A stretch of 27,175 nt of DNA from Rhodothermales bacterium (GCA_041391505.1 JAWKNW010000044.1:1-27175); one strand, 5' to 3'; shown: positions 8,243 through 16,363, numbered from the stretch's first letter. Notes: generated by a model not told the origin, from the letters alone. Program-made: numbers and translations.

Positions 8243-9268
8243 ATGAAACGACTTTTCCCGCTGTTCCTGATTGCGCTCCTCGCCGGCTGCGCGAAGCCGG
8301 CGCCCGACGCGTCCCTGGCCACCTACTTCGACCATACCGGGCGCGACGATGTGCTCTCCGGCGGGGTTCGCATGATCCCCATCGAAACCCCGGTCGGCGA
8401 CTTCAAGGTCTGGACGAAGCGCGTGGGCAACAATCCGGACATGAAAGTGCTGATCCTGCACGGCGGACCGGGGGCCACCCACGAACTCTATGAGGCGTTC
8501 GACAGCTACCTTCCCGGCGCCGGCATCGAATATTATTATTACGACCAGCTCGGCTCCGCCTACAGCGACCAGCCGAGCGACACCAGCCTCTGGGTGACGG
8601 AGCGTTTCGTGGAGGAGGTGGAGCAGGTCCGCAAGGCGCTGGGGCTGGACGAGACCAATTTTTACCTGTACGGCCATTCCTGGGGCGGCGTGCTCGCCAT
8701 CGAGTACGCGATCAAGTACCAGCAGCACCTCAAGGGCCTCATCGTCTCCAATATGATGTCCGATATTGCGGCGTACAATGCGTACGCCCGGGATGTGTTG
8801 GGTCCTCAGCTCGATCCGGACGTGCTGGCGGAAATCCGCGCGCTGGAGGCTCGAAATGCGTTCGACGATCCGCGCTACAGCGAACTGCTCGTCGAGCACT
8901 ACTACACGCAGCACGTACTGCGCATGCCGCCGGCCGAATGGCCCGACCCCGTCAACCGCGGGTTCGCGCACCTGAACCCCGAGGTCTATGTGATCATGCA
9001 GGGCCCCAGTGAGTTCGGACTCCGCGGCCGGCTGCTGGGGTGGGACCGGTCCGAAGAGATCGCCTTCATCCGCACCCCGACCCTCGTCATCGGCGCCGAG
9101 CACGACACGATGGACCCCGCGCACATGGAATGGATGGCCGGCCAGTTCGCCAACGGCCAGTACCTCTATTGCCCCAACGGCAGCCACATGGCGATGTACG
9201 ACGACCAGGAGACGTACTTCGAGGGGCTGATCCGATTCATCCACGCGGTGAATGAAAGGGGGCGGTAG
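8243..9268 (+). CDS. Proline iminopeptidase-like alpha/beta hydrolase lipoprotein (S33)
   Basis: A 341-residue protein with a lipobox ending at Cys16 (LLAGC), so it is likely a membrane-tethered lipoprotein rather than the usual soluble enzyme. The hydrolase domain has the oxyanion motif HGGPG, the nucleophile elbow GHSWGG with Ser146, the acid Asp288 in GAEHD and the base His315 in NGSHM. HGGPG together with GHSWGG is typical of proline iminopeptidases (family S33), which remove N-terminal proline. With the DPP IV and M28 enzymes in this window it would fit a pathway for degrading proline-containing peptides in the envelope, which is inference. It ends directly at a large inverted repeat shared with the convergent metalloprotease gene. 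Confidence 0.88.
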   Translation: MKRLFPLFLIALLAGCAKPAPDASLATYFDHTGRDDVLSGGVRMIPIETPVGDFKVWTKRVGNNPDMKVLILHGGPGATHELYEAFDSYLPGAGIEYYYYDQLGSAYSDQPSDTSLWVTERFVEEVEQVRKALGLDETNFYLYGHSWGGVLAIEYAIKYQQHLKGLIVSNMMSDIAAYNAYARDVLGPQLDPDVLAEIRALEARNAFDDPRYSELLVEHYYTQHVLRMPPAEWPDPVNRGFAHLNPEVYVIMQGPSEFGLRGRLLGWDRSEEIAFIRTPTLVIGAEHDTMDPAHMEWMAGQFANGQYLYCPNGSHMAMYDDQETYFEGLIRFIHAVNERGR

Positions 9269-9387
9269 AAATTGGAAATCGGAAATCATAAATCGCAAAA
9301 GGCAAGGTGCAACGTGCTTGAGGGTTTTTCTCCCATCGGCACGTTGCACTCCGCCTTTTACGATTTGCGATTTGCGATTTCCAATTT
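9269..9387. repeat. Inverted repeat with seven heptamers per arm; possible bidirectional terminator
   Basis: Left arm 9269-9317 and right arm 9339-9387 are each exactly 49 nt and pair at about 42 of 49 positions around a 21-nt loop. Each arm splits cleanly into seven 7-mers of the type AAATCGC, AAAAGGC, AACGTGC, so the hairpin is also a heptamer array. It fills the whole gap between the hydrolase stop (9266-9268) and the stop of the convergent metalloprotease (9400). This position suits a bidirectional terminator, although no long T-tract follows the stem. Confidence 0.9.
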
Positions 9388-9399
9388 GAATGAATCCCG

Positions 9400-11883
9400 T
9401 CAATCCGGATCCAGGATCTTCTCGATGCGGGCCTTCACGTCCTGCAGGTGGAGCCGGCGCATGGTGTCGCCGCGGCGGGCGAGGGCGCGGTCGACTTCCG
9501 TCTGGAGCGTTTCGAGCTCGCCGCGGACGTAGGCGCGGATGTCCGACTGGCTGACGTCGACGTTCGTGTACCCGAAGGAAGCGAAGAACGCCGGCGTCGG
9601 CGGGGCCTCCTGGGTCATCAGGTATTCAAGCCGCTCCAGGTAGCCGCGCTGGAGGTTGCGGCGGAACGCGTCGATCGAGCCGGTCGTGCCGAGTTCGGTC
9701 CAGATGCTTCCGCGCAGATCCGCGAACAGCTCGGCCGGCGTGTAGGTCTCGTCGCCCATCATCACCTCCGCCTCCATCATGCGCGCCAGGCGCTGCGGGT
9801 CGAGCAGCGTGTTGACGGCGCCCACCTGGTAGCGACGGAGCCGATCCATCGCCCCGACGCCTTCGATCCGGCGCAGCACGTCCTCGTTCAGCATCCACGT
9901 CGGAGTCTGGAACACCTGGGCGTCGAGCCACGCCATGGATTCGCGCTGACGGGCTTCCGGCACCATGTCGTACACCGCGCCGTCCTGGTCGTAGGTCTTG
10001 AAGTTCTCGTAGAACCCGCCGACGTTCACCGCCACATGGCCCACATACCGGTTCCACTGGCCGGCGATCTGGCCGTAGAGCTCGTTGAGGTCGTCGTAAT
10101 CCTTCGCTTCTTCCTCGGTCCATGAGACCAGGTTCTCCAGGATGATCTTGAGGTTGGCGATGCCGTAATCGCTCGCCCTGGCCGCGTCGTCGCCCAGGTC
10201 CTCGTTCTGGGAGCGGGGATCGATGCGCGGACCCTGCCGACCGTAGAAGTACATCGGGTCGCCGGCGTGGGATACCACCCACTGGTTGAGGATCGGGCGC
10301 TCGGCGTCGGGCGAGGAAGCCTGCGGGAGCGGGCTGTATCCCCATTTGACCGCCCACTTGTCGTACACCCCGATATCCGGCATCAGGTTCGTCACGCCGT
10401 CGCCCGGCTGGGCGACGTAGTTGAACCGCGCATAGTCCATGATCGACGGCGCCGTGCCCATCGCATCGGTGAAGGCCTTGGACCGGAGCGAATCGACCGG
10501 ATACGCGACGCTGGACCCCCAGTTATGGGGCAGACCGAGTGTATGCCCGACCTCGTGCGCGGAGACGAACCGGATCAGCCGGCCCATCACCTCATCCCGG
10601 AACTTGACGCTGCGGGCATCCGGATTGATGGCGGCCGTCTGCACGAAAAACCAGTTGCGCAGCAGGTTCATCACGTTGTGATACCAGCCGATGTCGCTCT
10701 CGAGGATTTCGCCGGTGCGCGGATCGTGCACGTGGGGGCCGTACGCGTTCTGTACATCGGAGGAGAAGTAGCGGATCACCGAATAGCGGACGTCCTCCGG
10801 GCTGAATTCGGGGTCTTCCTCGGCCGAGGGAGGATCCTTGGCCATGATCGCGTTGCGGAAGCCGGCCGCCTCGAAGGCGCGGTTCCAGTCCTCGACGCCC
10901 TGCTTCAGATAGGGGCGCCATTTGGCCGGCGTCGCCGGGTCGATGTAGTAGACGATCGGCTTGACCGGCTCTGTGAGTTCGCCCCGGGCCATCGCGGCCG
11001 GATCTTTCGGCTCGAGACGCCACCGCGTAATGTAGCAGCGCTCTTCCGCCTTCTGCGCGTCGCGCCCGTAGTCCGTCAGCTGTACGCTGAAAAAACCGAC
11101 CCGCTTGTCGCACAGCCGCGGCTGCATCGGGTTGGCCGGCAGCAGGATCATCGACTGGTTCATCTCCAGGGAGATCGAACTCGACGAGCCGTTCGAGGGC
11201 GGCTCGGCGGCGTCGTAGGTGAGGACGTGACGGACCTCGACGTTTTCGGGATAGCTTTTGGCGGAGTTGATGAAAGTCCGTGTCTTGTCGAGCCGGCGCA
11301 CCTTGTACGTGTCGCGGCGCGATTTCTGGAGGCCGATGACGGGCACGTCGTCGGTGAACAGCGTGCTGACGTCGATGACCACGGCGGAGGAGTCGGTGCT
11401 GAGCGCCTTGATGTCGAACGCCTGGATGATCGGTTCGAAGTTCGAGTTCTGAACCGCCTGGAAAATCGGATCCTGTTCGCTGGCCACGTTTTCGTAGCTC
11501 ACGATGCGCAGGAGCACCTTGTCGTCCATGCGCTGCCAGCGAACCACCTGGGTATTCGCTTTTTCGCCGCCGTAACCGATGTCGTTGGCCGTGCGCGCGA
11601 TGCGCGTGACGAGCAGCAGCTCGCGGCCGAGCATCGCGTTCGGGATTTCGTAAAGCAGCGTCTGCCCGTCGCGGTGGATGGTGAAGAGTCCTTCGTCGGA
11701 CGCCATCTTTTCGGTGACGATTTCCTTGTACGGCTTCATGCCGTTTTTGGCGTCGTCCGCCTTTTTGGCCGCGGCGGCCGCCGCCGGCGGGGTGGCCGGC
11801 TGCCCGCCCTTCGTGCTCGCGCACCCCGCGGTGAACACGGCGCCGATCAGGGTGGCCAGCGCCAGATGTCTCAGTGTATGCAT
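9400..11883 (-). CDS. Zinc-dependent metalloprotease lipoprotein (DUF5117/metzincin type)
   Basis: An 827-residue protein. The frame extends upstream, but the ATG ending at 11883 starts a lipoprotein signal with lipobox FTAGC (Cys21), followed by a Pro/Ala/Lys linker. The N-terminal region (about 50-300) carries the GLFTIHRDGQTLLYEIP and LGRELLLVTRI patterns of DUF5117/DUF5118 proteins. The catalytic domain carries HEVGHTLGLPH at 443-453, the extended metzincin zinc site with His443, Glu444, His447 and His453. A PSIMDYARFNYVAQPGD segment downstream supplies the Met-turn. Large envelope-tethered proteases of this type are common in Bacteroidota; substrates are unknown. Transcribed alone, convergent with the hydrolase and divergent from tag. 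Confidence 0.92.
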   Translation of the reverse strand: MHTLRHLALATLIGAVFTAGCASTKGGQPATPPAAAAAAKKADDAKNGMKPYKEIVTEKMASDEGLFTIHRDGQTLLYEIPNAMLGRELLLVTRIARTANDIGYGGEKANTQVVRWQRMDDKVLLRIVSYENVASEQDPIFQAVQNSNFEPIIQAFDIKALSTDSSAVVIDVSTLFTDDVPVIGLQKSRRDTYKVRRLDKTRTFINSAKSYPENVEVRHVLTYDAAEPPSNGSSSSISLEMNQSMILLPANPMQPRLCDKRVGFFSVQLTDYGRDAQKAEERCYITRWRLEPKDPAAMARGELTEPVKPIVYYIDPATPAKWRPYLKQGVEDWNRAFEAAGFRNAIMAKDPPSAEEDPEFSPEDVRYSVIRYFSSDVQNAYGPHVHDPRTGEILESDIGWYHNVMNLLRNWFFVQTAAINPDARSVKFRDEVMGRLIRFVSAHEVGHTLGLPHNWGSSVAYPVDSLRSKAFTDAMGTAPSIMDYARFNYVAQPGDGVTNLMPDIGVYDKWAVKWGYSPLPQASSPDAERPILNQWVVSHAGDPMYFYGRQGPRIDPRSQNEDLGDDAARASDYGIANLKIILENLVSWTEEEAKDYDDLNELYGQIAGQWNRYVGHVAVNVGGFYENFKTYDQDGAVYDMVPEARQRESMAWLDAQVFQTPTWMLNEDVLRRIEGVGAMDRLRRYQVGAVNTLLDPQRLARMMEAEVMMGDETYTPAELFADLRGSIWTELGTTGSIDAFRRNLQRGYLERLEYLMTQEAPPTPAFFASFGYTNVDVSQSDIRAYVRGELETLQTEVDRALARRGDTMRRLHLQDVKARIEKILDPD

Positions 11884-11944
11884 GACTGTGGTATGGCTGA
11901 AATCGATGAGAGCTTTTTTAACCGACCGTAATCTACGAAAGAAG

Positions 11945-11952
11945 CAAACATA
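11945..11952 (-). promoter_or_regulatory. Candidate -7 promoter element for the metalloprotease
   Basis: On the minus strand this reads TATGTTTG, a perfect fit to the Bacteroidota -7 consensus TAnnTTTG, about 60 nt before the start codon of the metalloprotease. No clear TTTG -33 element lies at the usual spacing, so only the -7 half is supported. Confidence 0.4.
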
Positions 11953-12089
11953 GAAAAGGCAATACGGCATGCAGGCTTTCGGCGCCTCGCGCACGGCCAG
12001 CGGCGATTCGCCGCCTCCACGAATAGGGCTGAAAGTCGGCTTTCCGTCGTATCTTGGCGTCGTTCTCCTCCCTATATCGCCTGGTTTAT

Positions 12090-12653
12090 ATGCCAATCCG
12101 CTGCGCCTGGGTCACCGACGATCCGCTGTATCTGGCTTATCACGACGACGAGTGGGGCGTGCCGGTCCACGACGACCGCCGCCTCTTCGAGATGATCCTG
12201 CTCGAAGGCGCCCAGGCCGGCCTGAGCTGGATCACCGTGCTCAAACGCCGCGAGGGATACCGCGCCGCCTACGACGGGTTCGACCCGGAAAAAATCGCGC
12301 GCTGGGACGACGCCAGATGCGACGCCCTCCTGCAAGACCCCCGCATCATCCGGAATCGGCTCAAGGTGGAAGCCGCGCGCAAAAATGCAATCGCATACCT
12401 GGATATCCTCCAGGAAACGGGCAGCTTTTCGACGTATTTGTGGCAGTTCGTCGGCGGAACGCCGATCCACAATCACTGGAAGACCATCCGCGACGCGCCC
12501 ACGTCCACCCCGGAATCCGACGCCATGAGCCGGGCGCTCAAGAAGCGCGGATTCACCTTCGTCGGCTCCACGATCTGCTACGCCTTCATGCAGGCGGTCG
12601 GCATGGTGAACGATCATACGACGGACTGCTTTCGGTACACGTCGGGCCGCTAA
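12090..12653 (+). CDS. tag: DNA-3-methyladenine glycosylase I
   Basis: A 187-residue cytosolic DNA-repair enzyme that excises 3-methyladenine to start base-excision repair. ATG 12090 is chosen because it gives the standard Tag start MPIRCAW. The zinc-binding set of Tag is intact: Cys5 and His18 at the N-terminus (in YHDDEWGVP) and His176 and Cys180 near the C-terminus (NDHTTDC). EGAQAGLSWITVLKRREGYR and VGGTPIHNHW are further family signatures. Length matches E. coli Tag. Its upstream region is shared with the divergent metalloprotease gene. The next gene cluster has its own promoter, so tag is probably transcribed alone. Confidence 0.96.
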   Translation: MPIRCAWVTDDPLYLAYHDDEWGVPVHDDRRLFEMILLEGAQAGLSWITVLKRREGYRAAYDGFDPEKIARWDDARCDALLQDPRIIRNRLKVEAARKNAIAYLDILQETGSFSTYLWQFVGGTPIHNHWKTIRDAPTSTPESDAMSRALKKRGFTFVGSTICYAFMQAVGMVNDHTTDCFRYTSGR

Positions 12654-12704
12654 TCCGGTCTTTATTTCGTCGCCCCGCAACCCGCCGGCCGTCGCGCCGT
12701 CTGT

Positions 12705-12723
12705 TACTATTAATTCCTTAGTA
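12705..12723. promoter_or_regulatory. Operator-like site 1 (probable BlaI-family binding site)
   Basis: TACTA (12705-12709) and TAGTA (12719-12723) form a perfect inverted repeat around a 9-bp AT-rich spacer, immediately upstream of and touching the -33/-35 element of the blaI promoter. BlaI/MecI proteins bind inverted repeats of the TACTA or TACA type, so repression by occlusion of the promoter is expected. A similar half-degenerate site lies at 12763-12780. Confidence 0.6.
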
Positions 12724-12754
12724 TTGACAAGCCTGCGATGCGATCGTATGTTTG
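12724..12754 (+). promoter_or_regulatory. Promoter of the blaI-M56-repeat cassette
   Basis: TTGACA at 12724-12729, a 17-bp spacer and TATGTT at 12747-12752 make a near-ideal sigma70-type promoter. The same site also reads TATGTTTG (12747-12754), a perfect Bacteroidota -7 element TAnnTTTG. Transcription would start near 12760, about 25 nt before the blaI start codon, and the promoter is bracketed by two operator-like repeats. Confidence 0.65.
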
Positions 12755-12762
12755 GGCTGTGT

Positions 12763-12780
12763 CTACTAATTCTTTAATAG
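12763..12780. promoter_or_regulatory. Operator-like site 2 (probable BlaI-family binding site)
   Basis: CTACTAATTC...TTAATAG: CTA/TAG ends enclose an AT-rich core that shares TACTA, ATTC and a TTAxTA half with site 1 at 12705-12723. It overlaps the expected transcription start, just upstream of the blaI ATG at 12787. Two sites flanking one promoter suggest cooperative autorepression. Confidence 0.5.
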
Positions 12781-12786
12781 AAACAC

Positions 12787-13173
12787 ATGGCGCGTAAAAC
12801 ATCGACCACCCTCACCGACGCCGAGCTGCGGCTCATGGACATCGTGTGGGATCTTGGCCCGGCCACCGTTCAGCACGTCGTGGACGCCCTCCCGGCCGAC
12901 GAGCCGCTCGCGTACAGCACGGTCCTGACCATGATGCGGATCCTGGAGCGCAAGGGATATCTGGCCCATTCGAAAGAAGGTCGCGCCTTTATCTACCGGC
13001 CCCTGATCGGACGCGACGAGGCCCGCAAGGGCGCGCTGAAGCATATCATCCAGCGCTTTTTCGACGACTCCCCGGAGCTGCTGGTGCTCAATCTGATGGA
13101 AAACGACGCGATCGACGCGAAGGACCTGGATCGGTTGAAGGCCCTGCTCGATGCGGCTTCGGAGGACGAATAA
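12787..13173 (+). CDS. BlaI/MecI/CopY-family transcriptional repressor
   Basis: A 128-residue repressor. The winged-helix domain spans about residues 8-75: LTDAELRLMDIVWDLGPATVQHVVDAL, then AYSTVLTMMRILERKGYLAHSKEGRAFIYRP, the hallmark recognition-helix and wing of this family. The C-terminal helices (about 80-122) correspond to the dimerisation region that BlaR1-type proteases cleave or act on. Repression normally ends when the partner M56 protease is activated. Its stop codon TAA overlaps the next ATG by one base, so repressor and protease are translationally coupled. Two inverted repeats and a strong promoter lie just upstream, supporting autoregulation. No beta-lactamase gene is nearby, so resistance is not the likely output. 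Confidence 0.93.
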   Translation: MARKTSTTLTDAELRLMDIVWDLGPATVQHVVDALPADEPLAYSTVLTMMRILERKGYLAHSKEGRAFIYRPLIGRDEARKGALKHIIQRFFDDSPELLVLNLMENDAIDAKDLDRLKALLDAASEDE

Positions 13174-15002
13174 TGATACATCTGGAAGGTATCGATCGGC
13201 TCACGGCCGGCATGCTGTCGGGCGTGATGAACGGGGTCTTGCCGGGCGTGCTGCTGGTCGCGGCGGTATGGGGCGTCATGCGCTGGCTGATCCGGCCCGT
13301 GAACGCGACGACCCGCTACCTGGTCTGGTCCGCCACGCTCGCGGTGTGCGTGGGCATCATGGTGGTGTATTTCCGGGTCGATCCCGGGGATGGCGTGGCG
13401 GAGACGCCGCATCGGGAAGAGCGCGCGAGTCTGCCTCCGGCCCCGGCGAAGCCCGAGGACGCGACGAGCGTGGCAGCGGACGCGCCGCGCACATCGATTT
13501 CCGGCGTGGAAGCGCCCGCGGTTCGGGCGATGCCGGGGCAGGTGGCGCGGCGTATCGAGGGGCCGTCGCTCAGTTTGCCCTGGCGACAGGGGCTTCTGGC
13601 GCTCTGGGCGCTGATCGCATGCGCCCTGTTGCTGCGTGTTGGGATCGGGTGGGCGAAGGTGCGGCGGATGAAAGCACGCAGCCGGCAGGCGCCGGCGCCG
13701 GTGTTGGCGATCCTCGACCGCGCCCTGCAGCGCGCCCTGCAGCGCACAGAGGCGTCGCGCGCGATCCGGCTGGGCATCTCGGATGAGATCGGCACGGCCG
13801 CCGCCATCGGTTTCGCGACGCCGACCATCCTCGTCCCTCAAACCATGATCGAGACGCTCGACGAAGAGGAACTCGAGCAGGTCGTGCTTCATGAAGCGGC
13901 GCATCTGTTGCGCCGCGACGATTACACGATGCTGATCCAGCACGTGATCGTGGCGATCTTCTTTTTTCATCCCGGGGTGTTGCTGCTGAGCCGGTGGATG
14001 AGTCGGGACCGCGAGTTCGCCGCTGACGACTGGGTGGTCGCCCTGACGCGTCGGCCCCGGGCCTACGCCGCCTGTCTCGTCAAGCTGACCCAGCAGCGCG
14101 CCCGCTCGCTTTCGTTCGCCCCGGGTATGGGTACCCGGAAGAACCAGTTGATCGAGCGCGTGACCACCATCCTGGATCGCGAGCGGCCCGTGTCCCGGTC
14201 GGTCTCGCAGGCTACGTTCCTGGCGATACTCGCCGGCTCGCTTGTCTTCGCCGGCGCGGCGGTCCGTTTGGCGCCCGTCATCGCGATACCCGTGCAGGAG
14301 GCGATGGCGCAGCCGTCGTCCGCTTCCGCTGCGCCGGTCGCGGTCATGTCGCCGAGCAGTGCGTCGGACACGACGGGTCCGGCGGGCGCCCCTGTCGCCT
14401 CGGTCGCCCCGGATCGGGCCGTTCCCCCCTCGGCGCCCGCGGCGGCAGCAACGGTGGAGTCGGTTCAGGGCGTGGCGCCGGTCGAACGCATCAGGCCGGT
14501 GGCGGTGCAGTCCGAGCCCGTATCCCCCGCGGACGCGATCGCGCTGCCCGAACCGGCGCATGATGTTCGGAGGGTCGATCCCGGGCTCAGCGCCGCCTCC
14601 ATCCGCAAGCTGTTGCTGGCGGCCGGACGCATCGCGTCCAGCGGAGATCGCGCGCAGATCCTGGTGGAGGCGTCGGTCCGGCTGCCGGCGGATGACGCCG
14701 TCTACGAAGCCTATATCGAGACGGCGTCGGCCGTCCCGTCCTCGGGCGATCGCCTGCGCGCGCTCACCGCGTTGATCGAAGGGCGCGGACTGAATCCTTC
14801 GGTGGCCGCGTCGTTCCTGGCCGCGGCAAAGGGCATCCCCTCACAGGGCGACCGGGGTCTTCTGCTGGAGCGTGCGTTGGAGCGGGGAGCCATCCCGCTG
14901 GACGACGAAGCCACGCGGGATGCGTTTTTCGATGTCGCCCAGACCCTCTCTTCCGATACGTTCAAGCGGATCACCACCGCGCTCATCAAACGGGCCCGGT
15001 AA
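13173..15002 (+). CDS. M56 (BlaR1-like) membrane metalloprotease with SSGD-repeat sensor domain
   Basis: A 609-residue integral membrane protease. Hydrophobic helices lie near 14-38, 49-68, 140-160, 254-275 and 346-370. The zinc site is HEAAH (His240, Glu241, His244) with Glu281 in REFAADD as the further ligand, as in M56 peptidases. After the last helix comes a long Pro/Ala/Ser linker (about 375-475). The C-terminal domain has no penicillin-binding SxxK or KTG motif; it has 34-residue repeats with I-A-S-S-G-D-R at 487, V-P-S-S-G-D-R at 521, I-P-S-Q-G-D-R at 555 and a degenerate LSSDTFKR at 592. The same repeat builds the next gene product. ATG 13173 is fixed by the one-base overlap with the repressor stop. 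The inferred role is sensing an envelope signal and relieving the BlaI-type repressor. Confidence 0.88.
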   Translation: MIHLEGIDRLTAGMLSGVMNGVLPGVLLVAAVWGVMRWLIRPVNATTRYLVWSATLAVCVGIMVVYFRVDPGDGVAETPHREERASLPPAPAKPEDATSVAADAPRTSISGVEAPAVRAMPGQVARRIEGPSLSLPWRQGLLALWALIACALLLRVGIGWAKVRRMKARSRQAPAPVLAILDRALQRALQRTEASRAIRLGISDEIGTAAAIGFATPTILVPQTMIETLDEEELEQVVLHEAAHLLRRDDYTMLIQHVIVAIFFFHPGVLLLSRWMSRDREFAADDWVVALTRRPRAYAACLVKLTQQRARSLSFAPGMGTRKNQLIERVTTILDRERPVSRSVSQATFLAILAGSLVFAGAAVRLAPVIAIPVQEAMAQPSSASAAPVAVMSPSSASDTTGPAGAPVASVAPDRAVPPSAPAAAATVESVQGVAPVERIRPVAVQSEPVSPADAIALPEPAHDVRRVDPGLSAASIRKLLLAAGRIASSGDRAQILVEASVRLPADDAVYEAYIETASAVPSSGDRLRALTALIEGRGLNPSVAASFLAAAKGIPSQGDRGLLLERALERGAIPLDDEATRDAFFDVAQTLSSDTFKRITTALIKRAR

Positions 15003-15061
15003 GACGGCCCCATCCTGTCACCTTGCATCGCACCTTCCGCGTGACGCCAGAGGTATCCATC

Positions 15062-16363
15062 ATGACAATGCGTTCCATCCTGCTATCCACCCTGGTTCTG
15101 GCGACACTGGCCGGTTTCGGCACGCCGGCAAGCGCCCAGCACACCGGTTTCGGCACGTCGCGAATCGTCCAGAACGAACCCGGCTACAAGCTGGATATCA
15201 CCTACAGCGGCGAGATCCATCTGAACGACGACGATACGGACATCCGATCCATCTCGTCGGGTGGATACATCGACATCCTCGAAAATACCCGCAGGGACGA
15301 CCGCCGGCTGCGGATCGAGCCCGGGTCGGGCGGCCGGCTGGTGTACAGCTACCGCCTGAACGGCAAGACGACGGACTGGGCGGAGGCCGATCGGGCCTGG
15401 TATGCGACAATGATCCTGCGCATCGCGCGCGCCGGCATCGATGCGGAAGCCCGTGCGGAACGCTTCACGCGGCGCGGGGCAAACGCTCTGCTGGACGAAG
15501 TGGAGGCGATCGGCAGCAGCGGCGTAAAAACGACCTACATGCTGGTGCTGTTCGATAAGGCCCGTCTGTCGACGGACGAACTCGTGCGGGCCGCCCGGGT
15601 AGCGCAGGAGATTCCGTCGAGCGGCGACCGCACCCGGGTGCTGATCGCTTCGGCCGAGCAGTCGCTGGGCGCGTTCGACGCCATTATGCCTTATTTCGAC
15701 GCCATCCGCTCGATCCCGTCCTCGGGCGACAAGACAAAGGCGCTCGTGTATCTCGCCGAGCGCAAGATGCTCGAGGAGAAGGCGGCCTACCATGCCGCCC
15801 TGCAGGCCGGGGCCAGCATCCCCTCGTCGGGCGATCGGGCGAACTTTCTGGTCAGCCTGGCCGATTCGCGCGATCTGGATGCCGAGTACCTGGATGTCGT
15901 GAGCACCGTCCCGTCCTCGGGCGACAAGACGAAGGTGCTGCTCCATCTGGTCGAGCGCCGGCTCCTGGCGTCCCGCGCCATGTACGAGGCCGCGATGCAT
16001 ACGGCCGCCACGATTCCGTCTTCGGGCGACCGGGCGCGCTTCCTGACGGCGGCGGCGCCGGCCTATCTCGAGGCCGCCCGCGAGGCTTTTTTCGACGCCG
16101 TGCGCGGTATTCCGTCTTCGGGGGACAAGATGGGGGTGCTGATCGCGCTGCTGGATGACACCACCCTGGAGGCTTCGTCGCTCGCCATGCTCCTTGAGAC
16201 GGCGCGGAGCATCTCGTCGTCCGGCGACAAGGCGCGCGTGCTCATTGCCGCCGCACCGCGCGTGGCCGGCAACGACGCGCTGGTCGATGTCTATCTCGAG
16301 ACGGCCAATACGATCTCCTCCTCGGGCGATCAGAAGCGCGCGTTGTCGGCGTTGCTCAACTGA
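15062..16363 (+). CDS. Exported protein with nine SSGD[RK] repeats
   Basis: A 433-residue protein; ATG 15062 opens a signal peptide ending ASAQ near residue 26 (a second ATG at 15068 is possible). Residues about 30-100 form a beta-rich domain (YSGEIHLNDDDTDIRSISSGGYIDI). From 150 to the C-terminus come nine helical repeats whose signature starts at residues 150, 184, 218, 253, 283, 318, 350, 384 and 418, a spacing of 30-35 that is mostly 34. The signature is [IV][PS]SSGD[RK] followed by three residues and a Leu-rich helix. The sixth position residue alternates R,K,R,K,R,K and then K,Q. The same repeat forms the sensor end of the M56 protease encoded 59 bp upstream. A helical solenoid is likely. 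No catalytic motif is seen. Confidence 0.85.
   Translation: MTMRSILLSTLVLATLAGFGTPASAQHTGFGTSRIVQNEPGYKLDITYSGEIHLNDDDTDIRSISSGGYIDILENTRRDDRRLRIEPGSGGRLVYSYRLNGKTTDWAEADRAWYATMILRIARAGIDAEARAERFTRRGANALLDEVEAIGSSGVKTTYMLVLFDKARLSTDELVRAARVAQEIPSSGDRTRVLIASAEQSLGAFDAIMPYFDAIRSIPSSGDKTKALVYLAERKMLEEKAAYHAALQAGASIPSSGDRANFLVSLADSRDLDAEYLDVVSTVPSSGDKTKVLLHLVERRLLASRAMYEAAMHTAATIPSSGDRARFLTAAAPAYLEAAREAFFDAVRGIPSSGDKMGVLIALLDDTTLEASSLAMLLETARSISSSGDKARVLIAAAPRVAGNDALVDVYLETANTISSSGDQKRALSALLN

Noticed and set aside
7694..9403. Long antisense frame over the YbjQ and hydrolase genes
   Set aside because: Shadow across several well-supported genes and the inverted repeat.
10267..11931. 554-codon frame antisense to the metalloprotease
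   Set aside because: The opposite strand encodes the HEVGHTLGLPH zinc protease; this frame shows no motif.
12787..15002. Beta-lactam resistance operon (blaI-blaR1)
   Set aside because: No beta-lactamase or penicillin-binding protein gene is present and the M56 sensor domain lacks SxxK and KTG motifs.
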